A stretch of 64,000 nucleotides of DNA from Rhizobium sp. P38BS-XIX (GTDB lineage Bacteria > Pseudomonadota > Alphaproteobacteria > Rhizobiales > Rhizobiaceae), in contig NZ_JABAIJ010000002.1 in NCBI RefSeq assembly GCF_012641435.1, positions 434,001 through 498,000 of the forward strand, read 5' to 3'. Positions 54,249 to 63,145 of this stretch are shown piece by piece. Each line of letters begins with the position of its first letter. Position 1 is the first letter of the stretch. The position numbers and the translations under genes are program-made. The notes below the pieces were generated by a model that worked only from the letters and a program-made list of their open reading frames with translations, had not been told where the DNA came from and searched no databases.

Positions 54249-54926
54249 TCACCAAGGGAGTGATCGTCCTTGCCAATCGAGGTACAGGTTTTCGCCCGTC
54301 CCCATGTGCGCCTTCAGCACCTTCACCATGCCATTGACGCTTTCCTCGACGGAAATCTCAGCCTCGACGGTGCCATCCAAGGTGCCCATCGCGGTCGCCG
54401 CCCAGCCTGGATGAATCGAGAGGACGGTAAGATCGGGATGATCGGCATGAAGCGTCCGCGCGAGCATGTTGAGGCCGGCTTTGCTGGCGCGATAAAGATC
54501 GAGCTTCAGCCCCGGCTCGGTGTTGAGCGCGATGCTGCCACGATGAGACGACATGACGGCGATCGTACCATGCGGCTTCAAACGATCGAGCAGACGATGG
54601 GCGAGCCGGATGGGCCCAAAACAGTTCGTCAGCATGATCTCGGCGAATTCTGCGTCGGTCGCTTCGACAACAGAATTGTGCAAAGGCCCGAAAATGCCCG
54701 CGACCAGAAAGATGACGTCAAAGGAACCTTTGAGCTCGTCCCTCAGGGGATCGATCTGATCGGCGCGTGTCACGTCGACATGGGCAACACGCGCGACTTT
54801 TCCGAGCGCGGTGGTGTCAGCGCCGCCACGGGCTGTTCCGATGACATTCCAGCCATCAGAATTGAGTGCCTCGGCAAGGCCGAGGCCGAGGCCGCGTTCG
54901 GCCCCAACAATAAGAATGCTTGGCAT
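54249..54926 (-). CDS. SDR family NAD(P)-dependent oxidoreductase
   Basis: A 225-residue SDR with VGAERGLGLGLAEAL for cofactor binding and MSSHRGSIAL with YRASKAG for catalysis. It follows the SDR gene at 54938 after 11 bases on the same strand, so both are likely co-transcribed. It is close in type to the C-factor-like SDRs. Substrate unknown. Confidence 0.88.
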   Translation of the reverse strand: MPSILIVGAERGLGLGLAEALNSDGWNVIGTARGGADTTALGKVARVAHVDVTRADQIDPLRDELKGSFDVIFLVAGIFGPLHNSVVEATDAEFAEIMLTNCFGPIRLAHRLLDRLKPHGTIAVMSSHRGSIALNTEPGLKLDLYRASKAGLNMLARTLHADHPDLTVLSIHPGWAATAMGTLDGTVEAEISVEESVNGMVKVLKAHMGTGENLYLDWQGRSLPW

Positions 54927-54937
54927 ATTGCTGTCCC

Positions 54938-55675
54938 TTACAATGCAGTGAAACCGCCATCCGCCATGACGAGCGAACCCGTCATGAAAGCGGATGCGGG
55001 AGAGGCGAGAAAGGCGATGACTTCGGCAATGTCCTGAGGCTGGCCCACCCGTCCGATCGGATGGGCGGAGCCGTAGCTTGCCAGCGTCGCACGGCTGTCC
55101 GAAACGATGCCCTCGAGAATGTCCGTTTCGACGACGCCGGGGGCGACGGCATTGGCGCGAATGCCCCGAGCGCCGTATTCGACGGCGATGACCTTCGTGA
55201 GTTGCGCAATCGCACCCTTGCTTGATGCGTAGACGCAGGTGTCCTTCATCGCCACCTGAGCGACGATCGAGGCGACGTTGACGATGACGCCGCCCTTCCC
55301 TGCGAGCATGGCGCGGACGGCTTCACGGCAGTGAAGGAAGGTCCCGCGCGCGTTGACCGACATGATGCTGTCCCAGTCGGCAACGCTCATATCGACGAGG
55401 GACCGGTTCATGGTGCGACCGGCGTTATTGACGAGGATGTCGAGGGCACCGAAGCGTTCCACTGCCATGCCGACGCTTGCGATCGCCGTGTCCTCGTTGG
55501 CGATGTCGCCGGTCAGCGTGACGATGTTCTGCGCTTCCAGCTCATGGACCGTTTCGCTGACGTCGGTCGCGACGACGCGTGCGCCTCTGGATTGGAGTGT
55601 CAAAGCTGTCGCCCGTCCGATTCCTCGCGCTGCGCCTGTCACCAGAACGACCTGGTTTGCAAAGATCTGGTTCAT
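54938..55675 (-). CDS. SDR family oxidoreductase (FabG-like)
   Basis: A 245-residue classical SDR: TGAARGIGRATAL, NNAGRTMN, Ser in VNVASIVAQ, YASSKGA, and ending MTGSLVMADGGFTAL. It is first of a two-gene operon and divergent from the LysR gene at 55766, which probably controls both. Confidence 0.92.
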   Translation of the reverse strand: MNQIFANQVVLVTGAARGIGRATALTLQSRGARVVATDVSETVHELEAQNIVTLTGDIANEDTAIASVGMAVERFGALDILVNNAGRTMNRSLVDMSVADWDSIMSVNARGTFLHCREAVRAMLAGKGGVIVNVASIVAQVAMKDTCVYASSKGAIAQLTKVIAVEYGARGIRANAVAPGVVETDILEGIVSDSRATLASYGSAHPIGRVGQPQDIAEVIAFLASPASAFMTGSLVMADGGFTAL

Positions 55676-55765
55676 ATCGATCTCCTTTCGCAGCGGAGAC
55701 TATGGCGATACCGGTGCCGCGATAATCCAGAGAATATTTACAAGATTGCGTAGCTGTGCTTCGTA

Positions 55766-56668
55766 ATGGGCATGAGATCTGCCGACTTTGCCCGCATCCG
55801 TACGTTCCTAGCGGTTGCTGAGACACTGAGTTTTTCCAAGGCCGCCGACGAGCTCGGCATCACGTCATCGGCTGCCAGCCAGACGGTTAGGGCGCTGGAG
55901 GCCGATCTTCGCCAGCAGCTTTTCCAACGGACCACCCGCACGGTGGCGTTGACCGAAGCGGGAGCCGCGTTGCGAGACCGGATGCGTCCAGCCGTAGCCG
56001 AGATGGAGATGGCGCTGGTTCAGAGCAGGGATGCGGCTGGGCGGCCAGCGGGCACGGTGCGCATCGTTTCTTTCCGGTCTGCAGGCGAGAAGTTCATTTT
56101 GCCGGTCCTGGCGGACTTGCGCCGCAATTACCCTGAGGTCCAGCTCGACGTCACGTTCGATGATGAAGTGACGGATCCGGTCGCAGGCGGGTTCGACATC
56201 GCCGTGCGGATCGGCGAGGTCATCAGTCAGGACATGATTGCCGTGCCGCTCGGCGGAGAACTTCGGCAGATAGCGGTAGCCTCTCCGGACTACATTGCTC
56301 GGCACGGCACCCCTGAAACACCGCGCGATCTTCTCTCTCACGATTGCGTCTGCTGGCGGTGGCCCGGTCAGCAGCATCCGTTTCCCTGGGAGTTTTACGA
56401 GGACGGGCGCTGGTTTTCGATCAGCCCTCCAGCTGGCATCGTCGTCAATGACAGGCGCGCCGCTTTACAACTGGCGACCGATGGTCTCGGGATCACGTTC
56501 TGCATCGAGGATACCGCCAATGATCTGGTCCATGCAGGCAAACTTGTGCCGCTTCTGCTTGAGTGGAGCAGGCCGTTCCCTGGCTTCTTCCTGAGTTACT
56601 CTCATCAGCGGCATATGCCCGCTGCCACCCGAGTCGTGATCGATGCGATCCGAGCCGGATGTCCGTGA
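55766..56668 (+). CDS. LysR family transcriptional regulator
   Basis: A 300-residue LysR protein. Helix-turn-helix: FSKAADELGITSSAASQTVR. Effector domain: IVSFRSAGEKFILPVLAD, GGFDIAVRIGEVISQDM. It is divergent from the two-SDR operon at 54249-55675, the expected target. A second LysR gene follows on the same strand after 160 bases. Confidence 0.92.
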   Translation: MGMRSADFARIRTFLAVAETLSFSKAADELGITSSAASQTVRALEADLRQQLFQRTTRTVALTEAGAALRDRMRPAVAEMEMALVQSRDAAGRPAGTVRIVSFRSAGEKFILPVLADLRRNYPEVQLDVTFDDEVTDPVAGGFDIAVRIGEVISQDMIAVPLGGELRQIAVASPDYIARHGTPETPRDLLSHDCVCWRWPGQQHPFPWEFYEDGRWFSISPPAGIVVNDRRAALQLATDGLGITFCIEDTANDLVHAGKLVPLLLEWSRPFPGFFLSYSHQRHMPAATRVVIDAIRAGCP

Positions 56669-56830
56669 TGCAGAGAGGACCGTTCTTAGTTGTTTAAGGC
56701 GCCCGAGCGCGCAAGAAGCGTCACTGCCATCGCGGCATGATCCGAAAGGCTATGAGGACTGACATGTACCTAAAACGAGAAGCCAGGACGGCAGGACGCC
56801 GTACCACCCTCGATTATCCTGGATACTAGG

Positions 56831-57721
56831 ATGGATCGACTTTCCGAGCTTGAGGTGTTCCTTGCTGTCGTCGAGACGGGCGGTTTCACGGCAGCCGCCC
56901 GAAGAACCGGTACGTCACAGCCGGCGGTCAGCAAGGCGGTCGGTACGCTTGAAGATCGCCTTGGCGTCGCTCTTTTCAATCGCAACACCCGAAACGTCAC
57001 CCTGACGGATCAGGGCCGAAGATATTTCGACCGAATGAAACCTCTGATTGAGGAGATTGAAGACGCCAATCGAGAAGCGATGGGCAGCCGCGCCGACATG
57101 TCGGGATCGATCCGCATCGCGGTACCCACCACGTTCGGTCGTCTTCACATTCTCCCCATCATTCCGAAGTTGCTGTCAGAATACCCTGATCTCCGGGTGG
57201 ACCTGGTTTTATCAGATCTTCGGCGGGACATGGTCGAGGACCGGGTCGATCTGGTGATAAGAGTGGGGGCTGTCGAGGAGCCCGACGCCGTCGTCAGGCG
57301 CGTAGCAAAGACCCCTCTCGTTTGCGTGGGCTCGCGCCAATATTTCGAAAAGCACGGGGTCCCTTCAGAGCCCGCCGAGCTCGCACGTCATAATTGTCTC
57401 GTATATGGCGGCTTCGAGGAGGCAGCGAATTGGCCTTTCGTCGGACCACAGGGTCATTTCAGTGTGGCTGTGTGCGGTAACCTCACCTCCAATAGTGTGG
57501 AGACGATCCGGGCAGGTGTGCTCGCCGGCGTCGGAATTGCCCTGTTCACAAAGGCGTCGCTTGTCGGCGAGCTTTCGCATCCCGATGTGGTGACTATCCT
57601 CAACGACTACGTCCAAGCCACCAGAGACATCAGCTTTGTCTGGCCCAAACGCCGGCTGGTTTCCGCCCGGGTCCGACGCGTGACGGATTTCTTGGCCTCC
57701 TCGCTGGAAGGCGAACTCTAA
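56831..57721 (+). CDS. LysR family transcriptional regulator
   Basis: A 296-residue LysR protein. Helix-turn-helix: TAAARRTGTSQPAVSKAVGT. Effector domain: IRIAVPTTFGRLHILPII, VEDRVDLVIRVGAVEEPDAV. It precedes two SDR genes on the same strand, with a palindrome in the spacer, so it may activate them. Confidence 0.92.
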   Translation: MDRLSELEVFLAVVETGGFTAAARRTGTSQPAVSKAVGTLEDRLGVALFNRNTRNVTLTDQGRRYFDRMKPLIEEIEDANREAMGSRADMSGSIRIAVPTTFGRLHILPIIPKLLSEYPDLRVDLVLSDLRRDMVEDRVDLVIRVGAVEEPDAVVRRVAKTPLVCVGSRQYFEKHGVPSEPAELARHNCLVYGGFEEAANWPFVGPQGHFSVAVCGNLTSNSVETIRAGVLAGVGIALFTKASLVGELSHPDVVTILNDYVQATRDISFVWPKRRLVSARVRRVTDFLASSLEGEL

Positions 57722-57785
57722 CCTTGTCCAAACAACGGCGCAGCCGAGTGGTGGTACTCTTCGGCGGCCGCTATTTATTCAATTT

Positions 57786-57799
57786 TGATATGAATATCA
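57786..57799. promoter_or_regulatory. Perfect inverted repeat TGATAT-GA-ATATCA
   Basis: This 14-bp palindrome lies 75 bases before the SDR gene at 57874 and 64 bases after the LysR gene. It is in an AT-rich patch and could be an operator for the LysR protein or another factor. Confidence 0.4.
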
Positions 57800-57873
57800 T
57801 ACCGATTTCGTTTGTTATCGCTGTTTCTGGCATGCGTTATGAAAAATGATCGTCGCAATTAGGAAGTACGATC

Positions 57874-58668
57874 ATGAACATTTCACTTGCAGGCCGCAGC
57901 GCCGTTGTCACCGGATCCACCGCTGGCATTGGCCGGGCGATCGCCGAGGGTCTGGCGCGTGCTGGCGCGTCAGTCGTTATCAATGGCCGGAGAGAGGACC
58001 GGGTCGCGACCGCGGTCGCTGAGATCAAGGCGCTCTTCCCAAACGTCAGGATCACCGGCGTCGTTGCGGATGTGGCAACGAAGGAAGGCGGTGCCATCCT
58101 CGCGTCCCAAGCTCCCAGTGCCGATATCCTGATCAACAATGCCGGCACAGCCAATCCCAAGCCGTTTTACGATCTCACCGACGAAGACTGGTTGAGCCTG
58201 TTTCAGCTCAACGTCATGAGCGGTGTTCGTGCAGCTCGTCACTACCTGCCTGAGATGACTGAGCGCGGTTGGGGGCGTGTCGTGTTCATCAGCAGCGAAT
58301 CCGCCCTCGCAATCCCGCAAGATATGATCGACTACGGCATGACAAAGACAGCGCAGCTGGCGATCTCGCGGGGGCTTGCCGAAACTGTTGCCGGAACGGG
58401 CGTTACGGTCAACTCGGTACTTCCTGGCCCGACGAGTTCTGAGATCATGTCGAACTGGATGAAAGCGACTGCGGCCTCCGAAGGTATCACCCAAGAGCAG
58501 GCTGAACTGAACTTCGTGAAGACCATGCGGCCGACCTCGCTGTTGCAACGGTTCACGACGACGGAAGAGGTCGCCAACATGGTCGTCTACCTGTGCTCGG
58601 AGCAGGCATCCGGCACAACCGGTTCCGCCATGCGCGTCGACGGGGGCGTGCTCAGGCAGATCGCCTGA
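57874..58668 (+). CDS. SDR family oxidoreductase
   Basis: A 264-residue SDR. TGSTAGIGRAIAEGL, NNAGTANP, Ser in VFISSESALAI and YGMTK form a complete active site. The end GTTGSAMRVDGGVLRQIA is typical. The stretch WMKATAASEGITQEQAEL near the C-terminus is a lid seen in a rhizobial subgroup. It is followed by another SDR gene after 34 bases. Confidence 0.92.
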   Translation: MNISLAGRSAVVTGSTAGIGRAIAEGLARAGASVVINGRREDRVATAVAEIKALFPNVRITGVVADVATKEGGAILASQAPSADILINNAGTANPKPFYDLTDEDWLSLFQLNVMSGVRAARHYLPEMTERGWGRVVFISSESALAIPQDMIDYGMTKTAQLAISRGLAETVAGTGVTVNSVLPGPTSSEIMSNWMKATAASEGITQEQAELNFVKTMRPTSLLQRFTTTEEVANMVVYLCSEQASGTTGSAMRVDGGVLRQIA

Positions 58669-58702
58669 ACCGTCCGGAACCATAGCTCTTAGGAAACTTG
58701 CC

Positions 58703-59476
58703 ATGACCACATCGCAGAACGAGCTGAAGCCTCCACATTCACCCACTCATGACCTCACCGGACAACACGTGGTTGTTGTCGGTGGGAAAACAGGAATAGG
58801 CCTCGGCATGGCTCTGGCTGCTTACGCGGCGGGAGCGAGGGTGACGGTCGCAAGCCGGCGCACAGCATCTATAGCAGACCATTCAGAGCTGGCGCCCTTC
58901 GAGCAGCTGGTGCTCGATATCAGTGATGAGGACGCCGTCCGGGCCACTTTCAACGCTATCGGCAGTCTGGATCATTTGCTTGTCGCCGCGGGTCCGACCG
59001 ATGGCAGCTGGGGTGCATTCATGGACGAAGACATGCGAGGCGTGCGCAGCTATCTCAACAGCAAGTTTCTTGGCTCTTGGGCATGCGCGCGATATGCGGC
59101 TCCAAACCTTTCCTCCAATGGGTCCATCACTTTTCTGACCGGAGGAATCGCGGCGCGCTCCAAGATCGGTATGACAGCGGTCACCTCGACGTTTGCCGCC
59201 GTGGAAGCACTGGCCCGCTCGTTGGCACTGGAACTTGGACCCATCAGGGTGAACGCCATTCGGCCCGGATTTATCGACACCGATCTCTGGAACTTCTTGT
59301 CTCCGACAGATGCGGCAGATGTCCGTGAGAAGGTGCGCGCCAATTTCCCGGCGCGCAGGATCGGCTATCCCGCCGACGTCGGTCATGCGGCTGTATTCCT
59401 GATGACCAATCCCTATGTCACGGGCACGGTCCTTGAGGTCTCTGGTGGCGAAACGCTGGTCGACTGGCTGTTCTGA
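58703..59476 (+). CDS. SDR family oxidoreductase, active-site residues missing
   Basis: A 257-residue SDR-like protein. The cofactor motif GGKTGIGLGMALAAY is present. Where YxxxK is expected the text is GMTAVTSTFAAVEALARS, with neither Tyr nor Lys in place, while IRVNAIRPGFIDTDLW and VSGGETLVDWLF are normal. It may bind nucleotide without acting as a dehydrogenase. The start ATG 58703 has only a weak GGAA upstream. Confidence 0.85.
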   Translation: MTTSQNELKPPHSPTHDLTGQHVVVVGGKTGIGLGMALAAYAAGARVTVASRRTASIADHSELAPFEQLVLDISDEDAVRATFNAIGSLDHLLVAAGPTDGSWGAFMDEDMRGVRSYLNSKFLGSWACARYAAPNLSSNGSITFLTGGIAARSKIGMTAVTSTFAAVEALARSLALELGPIRVNAIRPGFIDTDLWNFLSPTDAADVREKVRANFPARRIGYPADVGHAAVFLMTNPYVTGTVLEVSGGETLVDWLF

Positions 59477-59635
59477 ACCCGGCCGCGCAAAGAACTGAGG
59501 TAAAAAGTCTCTGCTTCGCCTTCCTATCTAAAGAGGCAGGTCTCGATTAAGTGACGCCGCGAGGAGATCGACGAAGACACGTGTCGTTTGGCAGTTAATC
59601 GTAATTCGCGATAGCGGACATATGTCCACACTCGA

Positions 59636-59676
59636 AACGAAAAAGCCTGCCGCGGGAGGAGGTGCGGCAGGCTTTT
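59636..59676 (-). terminator. Terminator of the small RNA
   Basis: On the minus strand a 9-bp perfect stem GCCTGCCGC/GCGGCAGGC, extended by A-T pairs, is followed by TTTTTCGTTT. The plus-strand reading also ends in TTTT, so it may stop transcription from the SDR side too. Confidence 0.85.
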
Positions 59677-59797
59677 CGAAAATAACCGAACAGCAACTGG
59701 GAGGAGGAGTGTTGCTGTTCCCGCAAACGCCCTTGGGAGGAGGAGTAGGACGTCTGCATATCGAACCGACGCGGGAGGAGATTGCATCGCTTCGATA
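59636..59797 (-). ncRNA. Small RNA with four anti-Shine-Dalgarno hairpin loops (alpha-r14-like)
   Basis: On the minus strand four hairpins follow each other. Each shows CCTCCTCC or CCTCCTCCC, the complement of a ribosome site, in its loop. Loop motifs (plus-strand GGGAGGAG) stand at 59773, 59735, 59699 and 59654. Stems are TATCGAA/TTCGATA (59759-59797), an 11-bp imperfect stem (59723-59757), CAGCAAC/GTTGCTG (59691-59717) and GCCTGCCGC/GCGGCAGGC (59645-59672); the last is followed by a T-run and serves as terminator. Alphaproteobacterial sRNAs of the alpha-r14 type carry such loops and may bind ribosome sites of mRNAs. Four motifs is more than I remember for that family. Ends are approximate. 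Confidence 0.75.
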
Positions 59798-59802
59798 GTC
59801 GG

Positions 59803-59829
59803 ATCATACAGGTTCTCCTCGCCTATCAA
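59803..59829 (-). promoter_or_regulatory. Candidate promoter of the small RNA
   Basis: Minus-strand TTGATA (59824-59829) and TATGAT (59803-59808) are separated by 15 bases, slightly short. A start near 59796 would place the first hairpin at the 5' end. Confidence 0.45.
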
Positions 59830-59941
59830 ATAGACTTTGCTGCAGCGCAGTCATGCCAAGAGCGCATATCGATTCCGACGGTGCCAGGTCGGTCATTCAG
59901 AGCCGATGGCGCTGTTGTCCACCACCCCTGCCCAACTCCAT

Positions 59942-59967
59942 GGAACAAAACGACAATCTGTCGCTTT
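59942..59967 (+). promoter_or_regulatory. Possible general-stress (EcfG-type) promoter for ligD
   Basis: GGAAC at 59942 is followed after 17 bases by CTTT, one mismatch from the EcfG pattern GGAAC-N16/17-CGTT. Rhizobial ligD genes under this sigma factor are known. The match is imperfect. Confidence 0.3.
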
Positions 59968-60034
59968 TTGCCTCCTAAGGTCGCGCGCTGTGACAACCAG
60001 ACGTGACTGGAGGCGGATTTGTACCGGGACTGCC

Positions 60035-62698
60035 ATGGCCAGCGAAAAGCTCTCGACATACAAGAAGAAGCGCGATTTTCAGAAAACGCAGGAGCCGAGC
60101 GGCGCAGCGAAGCTGAAGGCGTCGAACCGCAGGCGCTTCGTCATTCAGAAACATGACGCGACGCGGCTGCATTATGACTTGCGGCTTGAACTCGATGGCG
60201 TGTTCAAATCCTGGGCGGTGACCAAGGGTCCATCGCTCGATCCGCACGACAAGCGTCTGGCAGTCGAAGTCGAGGATCATCCACTGGACTACGGCGACTT
60301 CGAGGGCACTATCCCCAAGGGTCAATATGGCGGCGGCACGGTGATGCTGTGGGATCGCGGCTACTGGGAGCCGGAAGGGAACAAGACGCCCGAGCAGGCT
60401 CTGGCCAAGGGCGATTTCAAGTTTACGCTGGAGGGCGAGCGGCTGCATGGCAGCTTCGTTCTGGTGCGGATGCGCAATGACCGCGACGGCGGCAAGCGCA
60501 CCAACTGGCTGCTGATCAAGCACCACGACGACTTCTCAGTCGAGGAGAATGGCGCGGCCGTGCTTGAGGAGAACGCAACGTCGGTCGCCTCCGGCCGAAC
60601 CATGGAAGCGATTGCCGCCGGCAAAGGCAAAAAGCCGAAGCCGTTCATGGTCCAGAGTGGCAACGTTAGGGCGGATGCCGTCTGGGACAGCAACCACGGC
60701 CTTGCTGCTGACGAACGCAAAGCCGAAACCAAAACTGGAAGGAAATCAGCCGCAGCCAAAGGTGCCAAGCCAGCGACGACGGTTATGCCCGAGTTCATTC
60801 CTCCGCAGCTTTGCGAAACGCTGGAACGACCGCACTCCGCCGAGGGTTGGATCCACGAGATCAAGTTCGACGGCTACCGCATCCAGGCGCGCATCGAAAA
60901 CGGCGAGGTGACGCTGAAGACCCGAAAGGGCCTGGACTGGACGGCAAAATATCCAGCGATCGCGACATCGTTTGCAAACCTGCCGGATGCCATCATCGAC
61001 GGTGAGATCTGCGCTCTCGATGAGAACGGTGCGCCTGATTTCGCAGCGCTTCAGGCGGCACTGTCGGAAGGAAAGACGGACGCGCTGGTCTACTTTGCCT
61101 TCGACCTGCTGTTCGAAGGCGATGAAGACCTACGGCAACTGCCTCTGATAGAGCGGAAGGAACGGCTGCAGAGATTGCTGGATGATGCCGGCGAGGATCC
61201 ACGCCTGCGTTTTGTCGAGCATTTCGAAACCGGTGGCGACGCCGTCCTGAAGTCAGCCTGCAAGCTCTCGCTGGAAGGTATCGTCTCAAAGCAGGCCCAA
61301 GCGCCCTATCAATCGGGCCGCAGCGAGACCTGGGCGAAGTCCAAATGCCGCGCCGGCCATGAAGTCGTCATCGGCGCCTATGCCAAGACCAACGGCAAGT
61401 TCCGTTCCCTGCTGGTCGGCGTCAACCGCGGTAGCCATTTCGTCTATGTCGGCCGTGTCGGCACGGGCTACGGCGCTGGCAAGGTCGGTGTGCTGCTTCC
61501 CAAACTGCGCGCGCTGGAAACCGCTAAGTCGCCGTTTACCGGGATCGGCGCGCCGAAAAAGGATCCCAACGTCGTCTGGGTGAAGCCGGAACTGGTCGCG
61601 GAGATTGAGTTCGCCGGTTGGACGGCGGACGGCCTCGTCCGCCAGGCGGCCTTCAAGGGATTGCGGGAAGATAAACCCGCAGCCGAAGTCGAGGCGGAAA
61701 AGCCCGCATTGCCGGCGAAGACAGAGACCCCGACGCCGGCCGCGACAAAGCCATCAAGGCCGGCACGCGGCAAGAACGCCAAGGCCGAGGTGATGGGCGT
61801 GATGATCTCCAGTCCGGACAAGCCGCTCTGGCCGGATGCTAATGACGGGGTGCCGGTCACCAAGGAAGATCTCGCCCGCTACCATGAAGCCGTCGGACCC
61901 TGGCTGATCGAGCATATCAGGGGACGGCCATGCTCGATCATCCGGACGCCGGATGGCATCGGCGGCGAGCAGTTCTTCCAGCGGCATGCGATGCCGGGAA
62001 CATCGAACCTGCTGGAATTGGTCAAGGTGTTCGGCGACAAGAAACCCTATCTGCAGATCGACCGGGTCGAGGGCCTTGCCGCCATCGCCCAGATCGGCGG
62101 CGTCGAGCTGCATCCCTGGAATTGCGAACCGGGTCAACCGGAGGTTCCCGGTCGTCTCGTCTTCGACCTTGATCCCGGTCCGGATGTTCCCTTCTCCACC
62201 GTGGTGGAAGCGGCTCGGGAAATGCGCGACCGGCTGGAAGAACTTGGCCTCGTGAGCTTCTGCAAGACCACCGGCGGCAAAGGCCTGCACGTGGTCACGC
62301 CGCTTGCGGTGGCCAAGGGCAAGAAGCTGAGCTGGCCGGAGGCAAAGGGGTTCGCACACGATGTCTGCCTGCAGATGGCCCGCGAGAACCCAGACCTTTA
62401 TCTGATCAAGATGGCGAAGAACCAACGCAATGGCCGGATCTTCCTCGACTACCTACGCAACGACCGGATGGCGACGGCCGTGGCGCCGCTATCACCACGC
62501 GCCCGGCCCGGGGCCACGGTGTCGATGCCGCTCACCTGGAGCCAGGTGAAGACGGATCTCGATCCGAAACGCTTCACCATCCGCACCGTACCCGCGCTTC
62601 TGGCAAAAACCAGCGCTTGGCAGGATTATTGTGAAGGACAGCGCTCGCTGGAGCAGGCCATCAAGCGGCTCGGCAAGATGACGAAAGCGGCGGCATGA
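60035..62698 (+). CDS. ligD: Multidomain DNA ligase D for end joining
   Basis: An 887-residue LigD. Order: 3'-phosphoesterase domain (about residues 20-160; [36 protein letters not shown]), ATP-dependent ligase (catalytic Lys277 in [25 protein letters not shown]), a Pro/Ala/Lys linker, and the primase/polymerase domain ([31 protein letters not shown] with catalytic Asp pair, [14 protein letters not shown]). It repairs double-strand breaks together with Ku, which is not in this window. The start ATG 60035 is at the conserved N-terminus; the longer frame upstream is not protein-like. It overlaps the next gene by four bases. Confidence 0.95.
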   Translation: MASEKLSTYKKKRDFQKTQEPSGAAKLKASNRRRFVIQKHDATRLHYDLRLELDGVFKSWAVTKGPSLDPHDKRLAVEVEDHPLDYGDFEGTIPKGQYGGGTVMLWDRGYWEPEGNKTPEQALAKGDFKFTLEGERLHGSFVLVRMRNDRDGGKRTNWLLIKHHDDFSVEENGAAVLEENATSVASGRTMEAIAAGKGKKPKPFMVQSGNVRADAVWDSNHGLAADERKAETKTGRKSAAAKGAKPATTVMPEFIPPQLCETLERPHSAEGWIHEIKFDGYRIQARIENGEVTLKTRKGLDWTAKYPAIATSFANLPDAIIDGEICALDENGAPDFAALQAALSEGKTDALVYFAFDLLFEGDEDLRQLPLIERKERLQRLLDDAGEDPRLRFVEHFETGGDAVLKSACKLSLEGIVSKQAQAPYQSGRSETWAKSKCRAGHEVVIGAYAKTNGKFRSLLVGVNRGSHFVYVGRVGTGYGAGKVGVLLPKLRALETAKSPFTGIGAPKKDPNVVWVKPELVAEIEFAGWTADGLVRQAAFKGLREDKPAAEVEAEKPALPAKTETPTPAATKPSRPARGKNAKAEVMGVMISSPDKPLWPDANDGVPVTKEDLARYHEAVGPWLIEHIRGRPCSIIRTPDGIGGEQFFQRHAMPGTSNLLELVKVFGDKKPYLQIDRVEGLAAIAQIGGVELHPWNCEPGQPEVPGRLVFDLDPGPDVPFSTVVEAAREMRDRLEELGLVSFCKTTGGKGLHVVTPLAVAKGKKLSWPEAKGFAHDVCLQMARENPDLYLIKMAKNQRNGRIFLDYLRNDRMATAVAPLSPRARPGATVSMPLTWSQVKTDLDPKRFTIRTVPALLAKTSAWQDYCEGQRSLEQAIKRLGKMTKAAA

Positions 62699-63114
62699 CA
62701 TACGAACGAGCACATAGTCAGTCCACGGATTTCCGCAATGTCGACCGTCTGGCCCGCCTGCGCCGCATGCGTGGGTTGGCGCGGCTCATGGATACGGCGC
62801 TGCGCATTCCCGGAACGCGCTTTTCCTTCGGAGCAGATTCAATCATGGGATTGGTGCCTGTTGTCGGTGACTTCGCCGGCGCTGCGATCAGTCTCTACAT
62901 CGTCAACGAGGCGCGGCGGCTTGGCGTGCCGAATGACAAGCTTTTTAAGATGCTGGTCAATATCGGTTTCGATGCGGCGGCAGGCAGTGTCCCATTGGTC
63001 GGGGACCTGTTCGACGTCTACTTCAAATCCAACCGCCGTAACCTCGACCTCGTTCTGGAACATTTCGGTCTCGAACATTCCGATCTCGATCGCAGACGGT
63101 CGCAACGAGAATGA
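62695..63114 (+). CDS. DUF4112 membrane protein
   Basis: A 139-residue protein with two short hydrophobic segments ([20 protein letters not shown] and [17 protein letters not shown]) holding the repeated PVVGD/PLVGD signature of DUF4112. Start ATG 62695 overlaps the ligD stop, so the two are co-translated. Function unknown; linkage to ligD may reflect stress control. Confidence 0.9.
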   Translation: MTYERAHSQSTDFRNVDRLARLRRMRGLARLMDTALRIPGTRFSFGADSIMGLVPVVGDFAGAAISLYIVNEARRLGVPNDKLFKMLVNIGFDAAAGSVPLVGDLFDVYFKSNRRNLDLVLEHFGLEHSDLDRRRSQRE

Positions 63115-63145
63115 ACCGGCCCGTTCGACGGCCGCCAGGATCAGC

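Noticed and set aside
59641..59797. Plus-strand reading of the hairpin series as repeated ribosome binding sites (GGGAGGAG) for small peptides
   Set aside because: No start codons follow at suitable distance, and the minus-strand reading gives a promoter-like start and a terminator with T-run.
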